Source: Winogradskyella ouciana | Lineage (GTDB): Bacteria; Bacteroidota; Bacteroidia; Flavobacteriales; Flavobacteriaceae | Length of the DNA: 64,000 nucleotides | Direction of reading: 5' to 3' | NCBI RefSeq assembly: GCF_009709615.1 | Contig: NZ_WJYA01000001.1 | Coordinates: 100,930-164,929, forward strand | In this document: positions 1 through 8,852 of the stretch, in pieces | Numbering within the stretch: the first letter of the stretch is position 1 | Layout: every line of letters starts with the position of its first letter | Notes under the pieces: model-generated | The model's input: the letters and a program-made list of their open reading frames with translations, nothing else | Databases searched by the model: none | Told to the model about the DNA's origin: nothing | Position numbers and translations under genes: made by a program

Positions 1-1203
1 GTGCTATTAAATTACGACTGGGAATTAACTAAGAGTCCGGCAGGTGCTCATCAATGGAGACCAACGGCTGAGTCTAAAGCGAGAATGGCACCTAAAGCTG
101 GTGATCCAAACGGAAGACAGGAATTGATGATGACAACGGCAGATATTGCTTTAAAAACTGATCCTGCGTATTTAGAAATCTCTAAGCGCTTTCATAAGGA
201 CCATAAAGCATTCGAAGATGCTTTCGCTAGAGCTTGGTATAAATTAACCCATAGAGATATGGGACCAATTGATCGATACTTAGGACCTGAAGTGCCAAAA
301 GAAGAATTGATTTGGCAAGACCCTATCCCAAAAGTAGATTATACATTAACAGATTCTGATATTGAATCCTTAAAGAAAATGATTCTTGCATCTGGTTTAT
401 CGATTTCAGAAATGGTAAAAACAGCTTGGGCTTCGGCTTCAACCTATAGAAATTCTGACAAAAGAGGTGGTGCTAATGGTGCACGATTACGTCTAGAGCC
501 ACAACGCAGTTGGAAAGTGAACAACCCTGAAGAATTAAATAAGGTTCTTAATGTTTTAGAAGGAATTCAAAATGAATTCAACGGAACAGTTTCAATGGCT
601 GATCTTATTGTATTGGCAGGTACAGTTGGTGTAGAAGAAGCAGCAAGACATGCAGGACACAATATTTCCGTGCCATTCTCTCAAGGAAGAGGTGATGCCA
701 CCCAAGAGCAAACAGATATTGAACAATTTAACTACTTAAAACCATTAGGTGATGGTTTTAGAAATTATCAGAATTCTAATGTAGATGTTGCTGCTGAAGA
801 TTTATTAATTGATAAAGCAAATTTAATGTCACTTTCTATTCCAGAAATGACTGTACTTGTTGGAGGTATGCGTGTATTGGGAGCTAATTTCGATGGTTCT
901 AAACATGGAGTGTTTACCGAAAATGTAGGGCATCTTACTAATGATTTCTTTAAGAACTTAGTAGATATGACTTATACCTGGAGTGCAACTTCAGAAGGTG
1001 AAAAATATTTTGAAGGAAGAGATCGTAGAACAGGAGAAGTAAAGTTTACGGGAACTCGTGCGGATTTAATTTTTGGATCTAATACCGAATTAAGAGCGGT
1101 AGCTGAAGTTTATGGTGCAAATGATGCTGAAGAAAAATTTGTAAAGGATTTTGTTGCTGCTTGGACCAAAGTAATGGATGCAGATCGATTTGATTTAAAA
1201 TAA
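1..1203 (+). CDS. katG: Catalase-peroxidase KatG, C-terminal part (5' end outside window)
   Basis: The reading frame is open from the first base, so the gene begins upstream and only about the last 400 residues are visible; full KatG is usually 720-760 residues. The visible part starts at the end of the N-terminal haem domain ([12 protein letters not shown], a segment typical of KatG) and continues through the whole C-terminal peroxidase-like domain ([41 protein letters not shown]). The enzyme removes hydrogen peroxide in the cytoplasm using haem. The catalytic Trp-Tyr-Met adduct and proximal His cannot be checked in full here. The GTG at base 1 is internal, not a start. A hairpin terminator follows directly. 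Confidence 0.96.
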   Translation: MLLNYDWELTKSPAGAHQWRPTAESKARMAPKAGDPNGRQELMMTTADIALKTDPAYLEISKRFHKDHKAFEDAFARAWYKLTHRDMGPIDRYLGPEVPKEELIWQDPIPKVDYTLTDSDIESLKKMILASGLSISEMVKTAWASASTYRNSDKRGGANGARLRLEPQRSWKVNNPEELNKVLNVLEGIQNEFNGTVSMADLIVLAGTVGVEEAARHAGHNISVPFSQGRGDATQEQTDIEQFNYLKPLGDGFRNYQNSNVDVAAEDLLIDKANLMSLSIPEMTVLVGGMRVLGANFDGSKHGVFTENVGHLTNDFFKNLVDMTYTWSATSEGEKYFEGRDRRTGEVKFTGTRADLIFGSNTELRAVAEVYGANDAEEKFVKDFVAAWTKVMDADRFDLK

Positions 1204-1227
1204 GACCGATTAACAGTTTATGAATAA

Positions 1228-1264
1228 AAAAAGGAATGTATTTAATAAATTACATTCCTTTTTT
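1228..1264 (+). terminator. Rho-independent terminator of katG
   Basis: AAAAAGGAATGTA (1228-1240) pairs with TACATTCCTTTTT (1251-1263) around a 10-base AT loop and ends in a T run. It lies 25 bases after the katG stop. Confidence 0.85.
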
Positions 1265-1270
1265 AATTTG

Positions 1271-1320
1271 TCATTCTTGCCTTTCGACTACGCTCAAGAT
1301 AATCTACGGCAGGAATCTTA
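1271..1320. repeat. Composite palindromic intergenic repeat
   Basis: Outer arms ATTCTTGCC and GGCAGGAAT form an inverted repeat that recurs at 22013-22030 and 29857-29876. Between the arms sits TTTCGACTACGCTCAAG, the reverse complement of a second repeat family (CTGAGCGAAGTCGAA) found at 10905, 18291, 29810 and 40302. One family appears nested in the other. Confidence 0.7.
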
Positions 1321-1345
1321 TAACCTTTTAAGAAAATATAAAATT

Positions 1346-1816
1346 ATGAACGAACAAGAATTATTCTTTAACACCATAAAATCTGGAAAAGAGGAGAATG
1401 TAAGGTTGCAACTTAAGAGAAATCCAGAGTTGGTTAACATAAAAGATTCAAGAGGGTTTACGCCATTGATTTTTGCTGCCTATTTTAATCAAGAAGCTAT
1501 TGCTAAAACACTTCTGGAGTATAACGCAGATGTCGATGCTAGTGATTCGGCTGGGAATACAGCTTTAATAGGTGTGTCTTTTAAAGGCCATACAGGTTTG
1601 GTGAATTTATTGCTTCGGAATAAAGCAGATGTCAATGTTCAAAACAATAATGGAGAGACAGCTCTGATTTTTGCAACCATGTACGACCAGCCACTTGTAG
1701 TAAAAATGCTCTTAAATAAAGGAGCGGATAAGTCTTTAAAAGATAATAATAACAAAACAGCACTGGATTATGCTGTTGAAAAGGGATTTAAGAATCTTGA
1801 AGAAATTTTGAAATAG
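1346..1816 (+). CDS. Ankyrin-repeat protein
   Basis: A 156-residue protein made almost entirely of ankyrin repeats. The motifs DSRGFTPLIFAAYFNQEAIAKTLL, DSAGNTALIGVSFKGHTGLVNLLL and NNNGETALIFATMYDQPLVVKMLL each show the TPLxxAA helix-turn-helix pattern, followed by a partial fourth repeat. No signal peptide or membrane segment is seen, so it is probably cytoplasmic. The frame is open back to 1220, but that stretch runs through the katG terminator and an intergenic repeat, so the ATG at 1346 is the better start. Small ankyrin proteins are often encoded beside catalase genes, which suggests a role in peroxide tolerance. No partner can be deduced from the sequence. Confidence 0.85.
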   Translation: MNEQELFFNTIKSGKEENVRLQLKRNPELVNIKDSRGFTPLIFAAYFNQEAIAKTLLEYNADVDASDSAGNTALIGVSFKGHTGLVNLLLRNKADVNVQNNNGETALIFATMYDQPLVVKMLLNKGADKSLKDNNNKTALDYAVEKGFKNLEEILK

Positions 1817-1950
1817 AAAAAGATTATCAGAAATAATGTTGAAACTGTCATTCTGAATTTATTTCAGAATCTTTATGGCTAAAGTTTCAATTACAATTAG
1901 AATCTGAAACAAGTTCAGATTGACAATGTTTATTTCTGATAATCTCTTTT
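1817..1950. repeat. Long imperfect inverted repeat, likely bidirectional terminator
   Basis: The ends AAAGATTATCAGAAATAA and TTATTTCTGATAATCTCTTT are inverted copies. Inside them, TGTCATTCTGAA...TTTCAGAATCT and AGAATCTGAAAC...TTCAGATTGACA are also inverted copies, so nearly the whole segment folds on itself. It begins right after the stop of the ankyrin gene and lies between two convergent genes. A shorter relative (TTCTGAATTTATTTCAGAATC) is present at 53585-53605. Confidence 0.7.
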
Positions 1951-1971
1951 AAATGAATTAACTATGATAAA

Positions 1972-2610
1972 TTAATTCACATGCTTTTCCAAAAACTCAG
2001 CAACACCTTCGTGAGTGGCTTGCATTCCTGTTTTACCTTTGTTCCAGTTGGCTGGGCAAACCTCACCATTTTCTTCAACAAATTGTAAAGCATCTACCAT
2101 ACGTAAAGCTTCATCAACATTTCTTCCTAATGGTAAATCGTTCACTATTTGATGACGAACGATACCTTCTTTATCAATTAAGAACAATCCTCTGTAAGCG
2201 ATTAATTCGCCTTCAGCTTGTAACATATCATTTTCGTCATAGTAATAGTCACCAGCTAAAACGTCGTAATTCTTAGAAATGGTCTTGTTAGTATCCGCAA
2301 CTAAAGGATAGGTAATACCTTGGATGCCACCTTTGTTTTTTTCCAATTGTAACCAACCAAAATGCGATTGCTCTGTATCTGTAGATACTGCAACAACTTC
2401 TGTGTTACGAGATTTGAATTCTTCTAGTTTTTCTTGGAATGCGTGTAATTCCGTTGGGCAAACAAATGTAAAATCCTTTGGATAAAAGAATAACACAACG
2501 TGCTTTTTTCCTATAAATTGATCTAAAGAGAAATTTTCTTCAAATTCGCGACCGTTAACAACCGCTTGTGCATTAAATTGAGGTGCTTTTTTTCCTACTA
2601 ATACAGCCAT
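1972..2610 (-). CDS. Typical 2-Cys peroxiredoxin (AhpC/Prx1 type)
   Basis: A 212-residue thiol peroxidase that reduces hydrogen peroxide and organic peroxides in the cytoplasm. The peroxidatic cysteine lies in FYPKDFTFVCPTE (about residue 51) and the resolving cysteine in GEVCPANWNKG (about residue 185), with conserved Thr and Arg also present. The extended C-terminus past the VCP motif is that of the dimeric or decameric typical 2-Cys class. Its position close to katG suggests an oxidative-stress neighbourhood, although the two genes are on opposite strands. A good Bacteroidota promoter precedes it. I do not assign ahpC, because no ahpF reductase gene adjoins and the reductant may be thioredoxin. 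Confidence 0.95.
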   Translation of the reverse strand: MAVLVGKKAPQFNAQAVVNGREFEENFSLDQFIGKKHVVLFFYPKDFTFVCPTELHAFQEKLEEFKSRNTEVVAVSTDTEQSHFGWLQLEKNKGGIQGITYPLVADTNKTISKNYDVLAGDYYYDENDMLQAEGELIAYRGLFLIDKEGIVRHQIVNDLPLGRNVDEALRMVDALQFVEENGEVCPANWNKGKTGMQATHEGVAEFLEKHVN

Positions 2611-2651
2611 TTTTTTAATTTATTTTTTATGTTAAAATTTAAATTCGGCTG

Positions 2652-2682
2652 CAAAGTTACGCATCAATATAGGATTGGCAAT
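2652..2682 (-). promoter_or_regulatory. Bacteroidota-type promoter of the peroxiredoxin gene
   Basis: On the minus strand ATTG is followed by exactly 19 bases and then TAACTTTG, matching the TTTG-N19-TAnnTTTG consensus of the Bacteroidota main sigma factor. It lies about 42 bases upstream of the ATG. Confidence 0.7.
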
Positions 2683-2716
2683 GAAGATGTATTTTAAATA
2701 TTTATTAAAAGATAGT

Positions 2717-4186
2717 CTATGCCAATTTACCAGAAAGTTGTCTGATTTTTATTCTGAAAGCGGCAAAAAGTAAGGTCGTAAAAGGACTTAACCAATTAAA
2801 TACAGCATATACAAAATACTCTCCAACACCAACACCTAAAACACCACTTTGGTATGCTCCACAAGTGTTCCAAGGAATAAGTACCGAAGTTACAGTACCG
2901 GAATCCTCAAGGGTTCTACTTAAATTTTCTGGTGCGAGTCCTTTATCTTCAAAAGCTTTTTTGAACATTTTCCCAGGAATAACTATCGCTAAATATTGGT
3001 CAGATGCTATGGCATTCAACCCTAAGCAACTAATGACTGTACTAGCAAACAATCCAAAGACAGTGGTGGCAACTGACAACAAGGCTTTTGTAATTCGTGC
3101 CAATGCACCAATACCATCCATAATACCACCGAAGACCATAGCACATATGATTAGGAATATGGTCCAAAGCATACCTTTCATTCCTCCTGAAGAAAACAAA
3201 TCATTTAATTTTTCATTATCTGTTGCGACAGCTGTATCAGTTAATATTGAATTTATAATTGCAGAAAAACTTGAATCTGAAATGTCTTTTAAAACTTCAG
3301 GTTGAAAAATAAAAGCAAAAATTGCTGCTAAAATAACACCAGAAGCTAATGCTGCCAAAGGTTTAGTTTTTAATAATATCAATACAATTACTGCAGCTGG
3401 AACCAGAAATAGCCAAGGTGTAATATTAAAAGTTTTATCAATTGAAGCAAGTAAGTTGCTAATGTCAGCATTACCAGTAGGTTCAATAGAAGCACTAATA
3501 ATTCCAAAGACAATTAATGCTATGATTATAGTCGGTACAGTTGTATAGGCCATATATTTAATATGCGTAAACAAATCAGTACCTGCCATAGCGGGAGCTA
3601 AGTTTGTTGTGTCACTTAGAGGTGACATTTTATCACCAAAATAAGCACCAGATATAACCGCACCTGCTATCATGCCTGGATTGATTCCTAATGCTGTGCC
3701 AATACCTACTAATGCTATACCAACTGTAGCAGAGGTTGTCCATGAGCTTCCGGTTGCAATTGAAATTACGGCTGCAATAATAACAGAAGCTGGTAAAAAT
3801 ATTTCAGGACTTAAAACTTGTAAGCCATAATAAACCATCGCAGGAATCACGCCGCTGATTAGCCAAGTACCTGCAAGCGCACCAACTAAGAATAAAATCA
3901 TTATTGGTATAAAAACGCTCTTTAGGTTTTCCCAAACTTCTCGTATCATAATTAAAGGTGTCACTTTATTTAGCATACCTCCAACAAAAGCAACAAGTCC
4001 ACCCATAAGTAAAATGTACTGATTGGAATATTCACCAAGCATTTCACCATCGGCAAAAAAGATATTGTATGCCAAAAGGCCCATTAAAATAACAACAGGT
4101 ACAAGTGCTTCAAAAATATTAAGCTCTTTGTTGTCAATAATCTTTTGGTCTTCAATATCAATTTTGGATAAATCGTCGTCTTGCAT
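2717..4186 (-). CDS. nhaC: NhaC-family Na+/H+ antiporter
   Basis: A 489-residue inner-membrane protein with about 11-12 hydrophobic helices, matching the NhaC family in length and pattern. Characteristic segments are AAVISIATGSSWTTSATVGIAL, GAYFGDKMSPLSDTTNLAPAMAGTDLF (the family signature with Asp and Ser residues in the substrate path) and LEDSGTVTSVLIPWNTCGAYQSGVLG. Members exchange Na+ (in some cases a malate-lactate pair) for protons, giving pH and sodium homeostasis that suits a marine cell. The start MQDDDLSKIDIEDQK gives an acidic cytoplasmic tail. It is transcribed alone, with 106 bases to the peroxiredoxin gene. The transported ion pair cannot be settled from sequence. Confidence 0.9.
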   Translation of the reverse strand: MQDDDLSKIDIEDQKIIDNKELNIFEALVPVVILMGLLAYNIFFADGEMLGEYSNQYILLMGGLVAFVGGMLNKVTPLIMIREVWENLKSVFIPIMILFLVGALAGTWLISGVIPAMVYYGLQVLSPEIFLPASVIIAAVISIATGSSWTTSATVGIALVGIGTALGINPGMIAGAVISGAYFGDKMSPLSDTTNLAPAMAGTDLFTHIKYMAYTTVPTIIIALIVFGIISASIEPTGNADISNLLASIDKTFNITPWLFLVPAAVIVLILLKTKPLAALASGVILAAIFAFIFQPEVLKDISDSSFSAIINSILTDTAVATDNEKLNDLFSSGGMKGMLWTIFLIICAMVFGGIMDGIGALARITKALLSVATTVFGLFASTVISCLGLNAIASDQYLAIVIPGKMFKKAFEDKGLAPENLSRTLEDSGTVTSVLIPWNTCGAYQSGVLGVGVGEYFVYAVFNWLSPFTTLLFAAFRIKIRQLSGKLA

Positions 4187-4347
4187 TATAATTTAGTTTA
4201 GTTCCGTAATGTTACGATTTTGTACAGCGATTTGCAAATTGTAAATGTTGTTGATTCGTTGAGTTGTTTATTTGTTGAATCGTTTTTCTTTTAGGATTTG
4301 GGTTTTGTAATTTGAGATATTAATTGGCTATTTTAGCCAAGTAATTT

Positions 4348-5370
4348 ATGGATTCATTAACTCAGATCGTTTTAGGTGCAGCTTGTGGAGAAGCTGTCCT
4401 TGGTAAAAAAATAGGAAACAAAGCGCTTTTGTTTGGCGCTATTGGTGGTACAATTCCAGATTTAGACGTCTTTGTTGGATCTTTATTGTACGGCAATGAA
4501 ATTGACGCCATGCTGTTTCACAGAGGGTTTATGCATTCCGTGTTATTTTCCGTTTTAGCAGCTTTTTTATTAGGTTGGTTGGTACACAAGTTATACGATT
4601 CAGGAAAGCGATTACATACCACAACACAAAAAGACTGGACTAAACTTTTCTTTTGGTCATTGTTCACCCATCCGATTTTAGATTGTTTCACACCTTATGG
4701 TACGCAACTATTTGCGCCGTTTTCAAGTTATCGCGTGGCTTTCAATAATATTGCTGTTGCTGACCCTTTATATACGGCACCGTTTTTAATTTGTTTGATT
4801 ATTTTGATGTTTTTCAAAAGAAAAAGTAACCGAAGACGTTTATGGCTAAAATTAGGAATCGGTATCAGCTCGTTTTATATGCTATTGACCATCTTCAATA
4901 AGATATATGTTGATAATGTTTTTGAAAATTCGCTTTCTGATAAAGGCATAAGCTATTCAAGATATAGTGCACAACCTGCCATTTTAAACAACGTACTCTG
5001 GTATGGTATCGCAGAAACCGAGGAGGCTTACCAAGTTGGTTTTTATTCTTTGTTTGATTCCTCTAATCGTTTTTCTGATTGGCAAACCATTCCAAAAACA
5101 AGAGCGTTGACAAAAGCCGAATACAATGACATTAGAGACTTGGCATGGTTTAGCAATGACTATTTTAATGTAGAATTAACAGCTGAGGATAACTATTTAT
5201 ATAAAGATTTAAGATATCCACTGGTAGAAACTCGCAATGGCTACAAGGCGGTTTTTAATTTAAGATTGTTCAAAGATGGAGACCGATTGAACATGAAACC
5301 ATTTACGCCAGAAATGGAGGATTTTGAATATACTATGGATGCCCTTTGGCGAAGATTGAAAGGGAGGTGA
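4348..5370 (+). CDS. YdjM/DUF457-like membrane-bound metal-dependent hydrolase
   Basis: A 340-residue protein with the start MDSLTQIVLGAACGEAVLG and an Asp/His-rich membrane core: GTIPDLDVF, HRGFMHSVLFS and FTHPILDCFTPYGTQL. These match the LexA-binding, inner-membrane-associated putative hydrolase family (DUF457, YdjM-like), whose acidic and His residues resemble a metal site. About four or five membrane helices occupy the first 180 residues. The last 150 are soluble and probably extracytoplasmic. The substrate is unknown for the family. The gene stands alone and ends at an inverted repeat shared with the convergent neighbour. Confidence 0.8.
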   Translation: MDSLTQIVLGAACGEAVLGKKIGNKALLFGAIGGTIPDLDVFVGSLLYGNEIDAMLFHRGFMHSVLFSVLAAFLLGWLVHKLYDSGKRLHTTTQKDWTKLFFWSLFTHPILDCFTPYGTQLFAPFSSYRVAFNNIAVADPLYTAPFLICLIILMFFKRKSNRRRLWLKLGIGISSFYMLLTIFNKIYVDNVFENSLSDKGISYSRYSAQPAILNNVLWYGIAETEEAYQVGFYSLFDSSNRFSDWQTIPKTRALTKAEYNDIRDLAWFSNDYFNVELTAEDNYLYKDLRYPLVETRNGYKAVFNLRLFKDGDRLNMKPFTPEMEDFEYTMDALWRRLKGR

Positions 5371-5373
5371 TTA

Positions 5374-5404
5374 AGACCCGACAGGTTTAAAACCTATCAG
5401 GTCT
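5374..5404. terminator. Bidirectional hairpin between convergent genes
   Basis: AGACCCGACAGGTTT and AACCTATCAGGTCT form a stem with few mismatches in the 43-base gap between two convergent genes. The CCTGACAGGTTTTAAAACC pattern resembles the hairpin at 37847-37883. Confidence 0.65.
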
Positions 5405-5413
5405 GGACTTTAA

Positions 5414-6628
5414 TTATACCATTTCAGCTTCAAGAATATTCAACTCAATCATACAGGCTTTCATCATGTCATATGTACGTTCAATATCAGCATCTAATCC
5501 AATTGAAAAACGTATCAGTCCATCACTTAATCCCATAGCTTCTTTTTCATCTTCTGGTATTTCGGAAGATGTAGAGCTTCCTGGAGCACTAAATAAGGTT
5601 TTATAAAATCCTAAACTCACAGCTAAATATCCTAAGTTACGTTCTTGCATCAATTCCATTAAGGCATTAGCTTTGTCTAATGTGCCAACATCGATGGTCA
5701 GCATTCCTCCAAATCCGTATTTTTCGTTCATCATGGATTTAAACAACTCATGTGATGGGTGAGAGGCTAATCCTGGGTAAACGGTTGTTAGTCCGTCTTT
5801 TTCAAATTTCTCAGCCAAATACGTTGCATTTTGGCTGTGTTGTTGCATTCTAATGTGGAGTGTTCTTAAGTTCTTCAATACTGAAGCAGAGCGCAAACTA
5901 TCCATTGTAGAACCTAACAACATGGCTGCACCATCATCAACATTTCTCAATTGGTCAATAAATTCTTGTGTTCCACAAACCACACCACCAACGGTATCAG
6001 AAGATCCGTTAATGAATTTTGTTAAACTATGAATAACCACATCTGCACCCAAATTTACTGGTGAAATCGATAATGGAGAAAAAGTATTATCCACCACTAA
6101 TTGTAGGTTGTGTTTTTTGGCTAATTCAGCTAGACCTTTAATATCTGCAACTTCTAACAAAGGGTTGCTTACCGATTCACAATACAACACTTTTGTTTTT
6201 GGTGTAATGGCAGCTTCAACGGTATCTAACTTTGTGATATCCACAAATGAGGTGTCTATGCCTAATCGAGGTGCGAAGTTCTTTAGGAAAGCGTAGGTTC
6301 CGCCATAAATGGTTCTACTGCTTACAATGTGTTCACCAGAAGCACAAAGTTGTAATAGCACTGGTGTTATGGCTCCCATTCCAGAAGCTGTTACTGTTGC
6401 TGTTTCTGTACCTTCCATAGCAGCGAGTGCTTCGCCTAAATATAAATTTGAAGGCGAGGAATGACGTGAGTATAAGTAACATCCATCTGCATTGCCTTCA
6501 AAGGTATCGAACATCGTTTTTGCCGATAGGAATGTATAGGTTGATGAATCGGATATTGATGGGTTAACACCACCAAATTCTCCAAAATATTGTAAATCTT
6601 GTATTTTGTTTGCAGGTTTAAATTTCAT
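5414..6628 (-). CDS. Trans-sulfuration-family PLP enzyme (methionine gamma-lyase-like)
   Basis: A 404-residue Cys/Met-metabolism PLP enzyme. The PLP lysine is in HSLTKFINGSSD, the phosphate-binding Tyr/Arg pair in YLYSRHSSPSN, and the cofactor-ring residues in GGTYAFL and VVDNTFSPLSI. Known methionine gamma-lyases carry a cysteine where this protein has glycine in IYGGTYAF, so cystathionine gamma-lyase/synthase or O-acetylhomoserine sulfhydrylase activity is equally possible. The ATG at 6628 (MKFKPANK) is preferred to the upstream in-frame ATG at 6682, which would add 18 residues of unlikely leader. It is divergent from an Lrp-type regulator 158 bases away, which probably controls it in response to an amino acid. 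Confidence 0.88.
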   Translation of the reverse strand: MKFKPANKIQDLQYFGEFGGVNPSISDSSTYTFLSAKTMFDTFEGNADGCYLYSRHSSPSNLYLGEALAAMEGTETATVTASGMGAITPVLLQLCASGEHIVSSRTIYGGTYAFLKNFAPRLGIDTSFVDITKLDTVEAAITPKTKVLYCESVSNPLLEVADIKGLAELAKKHNLQLVVDNTFSPLSISPVNLGADVVIHSLTKFINGSSDTVGGVVCGTQEFIDQLRNVDDGAAMLLGSTMDSLRSASVLKNLRTLHIRMQQHSQNATYLAEKFEKDGLTTVYPGLASHPSHELFKSMMNEKYGFGGMLTIDVGTLDKANALMELMQERNLGYLAVSLGFYKTLFSAPGSSTSSEIPEDEKEAMGLSDGLIRFSIGLDADIERTYDMMKACMIELNILEAEMV

Positions 6629-6786
6629 AATTCTAGTATTATTGGTTTTAACAAAAGTCATTATATATAGACTAATAATCAATAGTTAAGCTATTATTTA
6701 GAAAATAAAACTATATTTATTAAGTATTGTAGTTATATATTCTTATTTTGTAATCATAAGAGCGTTGTAACAGAAAAAATATAATT

Positions 6787-7245
6787 ATGATGTACGATGA
6801 AATTGATAAAAAACTATTAGAGCTATTGCAGCAAGATAGTAAGCAAACTAATAAGGCACTTGCGTATGCATTAGGTTTATCGGTTACAGCGGTTTACGAG
6901 CGAATTAAAAAGCTTGAAAACAATGGTACTATTAAAAAATATGTGGCATTAGTTGACCAAAAGAGTGTGGATAAAGATTTTGTGGTATTTTGTAGCATTA
7001 AATTAGTTCAGCATACTCAAGATTATGTTGTTAAGTTTGAAAGGGAAGTGGCAAAACTTAACGAGGTGTTGGAATGTTATCATATTAGTGGAGATTATGA
7101 TTATCTTATCAAAGTTTTAGTTGAGGACATGGAGGCGTTTAGGGAGTTTATGGTAAAAAAATTAACCACAATAGATCATATTGGCAGTACTTATAGTATG
7201 TTTATGATTAACGAGGTAAAACACACCACAGCAATTTCAATATAG
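6787..7245 (+). CDS. Lrp/AsnC-family transcriptional regulator
   Basis: A 152-residue regulator with an N-terminal helix-turn-helix (DEIDKKLLELLQQDSKQTNKALAYALGLSVTAVYERIKKLENNG) and a C-terminal AsnC/RAM ligand-binding domain (VLECYHISGDYDYLIKVLVEDMEAFREF). Such proteins form octamers, bind an amino acid and often regulate the gene next door. Its divergent neighbour is a sulfur amino-acid PLP enzyme, so methionine, cysteine or homocysteine is a reasonable guess for the effector. The CPBP protease gene starts 3 bases after its stop, so the two are probably co-transcribed. Confidence 0.93.
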   Translation: MMYDEIDKKLLELLQQDSKQTNKALAYALGLSVTAVYERIKKLENNGTIKKYVALVDQKSVDKDFVVFCSIKLVQHTQDYVVKFEREVAKLNEVLECYHISGDYDYLIKVLVEDMEAFREFMVKKLTTIDHIGSTYSMFMINEVKHTTAISI

Positions 7246-7248
7246 CTT

Positions 7249-7875
7249 ATGCAAAGCATTCGGTATAGACTTATAGAGTTTTTTGTGATTTTTGTATTGG
7301 TTCCCACAAGCTTTGCTTTGGAGTTCAATATCTGGATTAAGATGGCCATAGGTTGTCTGGGCTTTGTGTATGTGGTCTATGTACTTCTTAAGGTGGAAAA
7401 CAACAAATTCAAGATTAGGCAACACATCAACTGGAAACAATTTTGGATGCGTACCGCAATAAAGCTAATTTCTATCAGCATGTTAACAGCGATATACATG
7501 TATATCTTCGATGTAGAAAACTTATTTGTTGTCATAAAGAATAAACGCATGATCTGGGCTTTGATATTGTTTATTTATACCATTTTTTCAGTCTATCCTC
7601 AAGAACTGATTTATAGAACGTTTTTCTTTCAACGTTACGAATCTTTGTTTAGAAATGACGCCCTTTTTATTTTGGTGAATGCTGCACTATTTTCCTTAGC
7701 GCATCTTTTTTTTAAAAACACGCTGGTGATGGTGTTGACTTTTATTGGCGGAATTCTATTTGCACTTACCTTCAAAAAAACAAAATCCACGCTTTTGGTG
7801 TCTATTGAACATGCTATTTATGGCTGCTGGCTGTTTACGGTTGGTATGGGTGAAATGCTCGGATTTCCTTCTTAA
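7249..7875 (+). CDS. CPBP-family intramembrane metalloprotease (atypical motif 1)
   Basis: A 208-residue membrane protein with about six helices and the CPBP/Abi motifs: PQELIYRTFFFQRYE (motif 1), FSLAHLFF (motif 2 His) and SIEHAIYGCW (motif 3 His). The family motif 1 is usually EExxxR. Here the first Glu is Gln, leaving QExxxR, so activity is not assured. CPBP proteases cleave substrates within the membrane; roles include bacteriocin self-immunity and prenyl-protein processing. The gene starts 3 bases after the Lrp gene, but no functional link is evident. Confidence 0.85.
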   Translation: MQSIRYRLIEFFVIFVLVPTSFALEFNIWIKMAIGCLGFVYVVYVLLKVENNKFKIRQHINWKQFWMRTAIKLISISMLTAIYMYIFDVENLFVVIKNKRMIWALILFIYTIFSVYPQELIYRTFFFQRYESLFRNDALFILVNAALFSLAHLFFKNTLVMVLTFIGGILFALTFKKTKSTLLVSIEHAIYGCWLFTVGMGEMLGFPS

Positions 7876-7966
7876 ATCGAATTTAACTCCAAGTTAATTC
7901 TTTGCTAATGATATAAATTGATTGGTATATTATCTATATCTTAATATGACTATTTAAATCAGTCTT

Positions 7967-8821
7967 ATGAAACTATCACAACCAATATCGAGAAGAGCCG
8001 TTGTAAAAAGTTCAATTTTTGGGGCACTTGCTGTCTCAATTCCTAGTTTTACATTTGCCAAACAAATTTTATCTTATCAAAATAATGATGTAAAACTGTT
8101 TCATCGTTACCCTTCAATAGATGATGAGATTGTTAATGAGGTAGTTGGTAAGTCGCATTTTGACCTTGACCGTGTTAAGGAATTGGTCGATAAACGTACT
8201 GAGTTGGCTCGTGCCACATGGGATTGGAGCTTTGGAGATTGGGAATCAGCCATTGGAGCAGCTTCGCATGTAGGTAGAAGGGATATTGTGGATTATTTGA
8301 TGAGCAAAGGAGCTCGGCCAACCATGTTCACTTATGCGATGCTTGGAGGTTATAATATTGTAAAATCAATGATAGAAATGACGCCAGGAATTCAGAAACT
8401 TCAAGGTCCACACGGTATAAGTCTTTTGCAACATGCTGAGGTTGGTTTAAGGATGAAGGACAAAATGACAAGTCAACAGATTTTAAATTCCGAAAAACTT
8501 ATAGATTATTTGCAAATATTGGGCGATGCTAATGGTGAGACGTATGAAAAACTGGATGAAGATCAAATGCCAAAATATTTAGGTGATTATCGTTATGGAG
8601 ATGGAGAAAATGAAGGGTTTGCGGTAAAAGTGAATATGCGCAAAATGTTATCTCTGGGCAAATTAGGCAAGTTTGGTGGAGGTCTGTATCCTGTAGGTAA
8701 TAACAAGTTCTTGTATAATGGAATAAGTTCAGTATATATAACATTTCAGGTTGAAGATGGTATCGTTAAGTCTTTAACTATCAATGAACCAGACCTTGCT
8801 TTAGTGGCAAAAAAGGTCTAA
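7967..8821 (+). CDS. Tat-exported ankyrin-repeat protein
   Basis: A 284-residue protein that begins with a twin-arginine signal (ISRRAVVKSSIFGALAVSIPSFTFAK, SRRxxxK followed by a hydrophobic stretch and an AxA-like end). The middle holds degenerate ankyrin repeats (ESAIGAASHVGRRDIVDYLMSKGARPTMFTYAMLGGYNIVKSMIEM). The last 80 residues form a separate small beta-rich domain (DYRYGDGENEGFAVKVNMRKMLSLG). Tat export implies folding in the cytoplasm before transport, unusual for a cofactor-free scaffold. No close functional family is recognised. It is probably periplasmic and monocistronic. Confidence 0.75.
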   Translation: MKLSQPISRRAVVKSSIFGALAVSIPSFTFAKQILSYQNNDVKLFHRYPSIDDEIVNEVVGKSHFDLDRVKELVDKRTELARATWDWSFGDWESAIGAASHVGRRDIVDYLMSKGARPTMFTYAMLGGYNIVKSMIEMTPGIQKLQGPHGISLLQHAEVGLRMKDKMTSQQILNSEKLIDYLQILGDANGETYEKLDEDQMPKYLGDYRYGDGENEGFAVKVNMRKMLSLGKLGKFGGGLYPVGNNKFLYNGISSVYITFQVEDGIVKSLTINEPDLALVAKKV

Positions 8822-8852
8822 TAGTTTATAGTTATTTCTAGATTTTATTTCC

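Noticed and set aside
2865..3305. Open frame of 146 codons on the plus strand
   Set aside because: It lies wholly within the NhaC gene on the other strand; the translated product has no motif and low-complexity composition.
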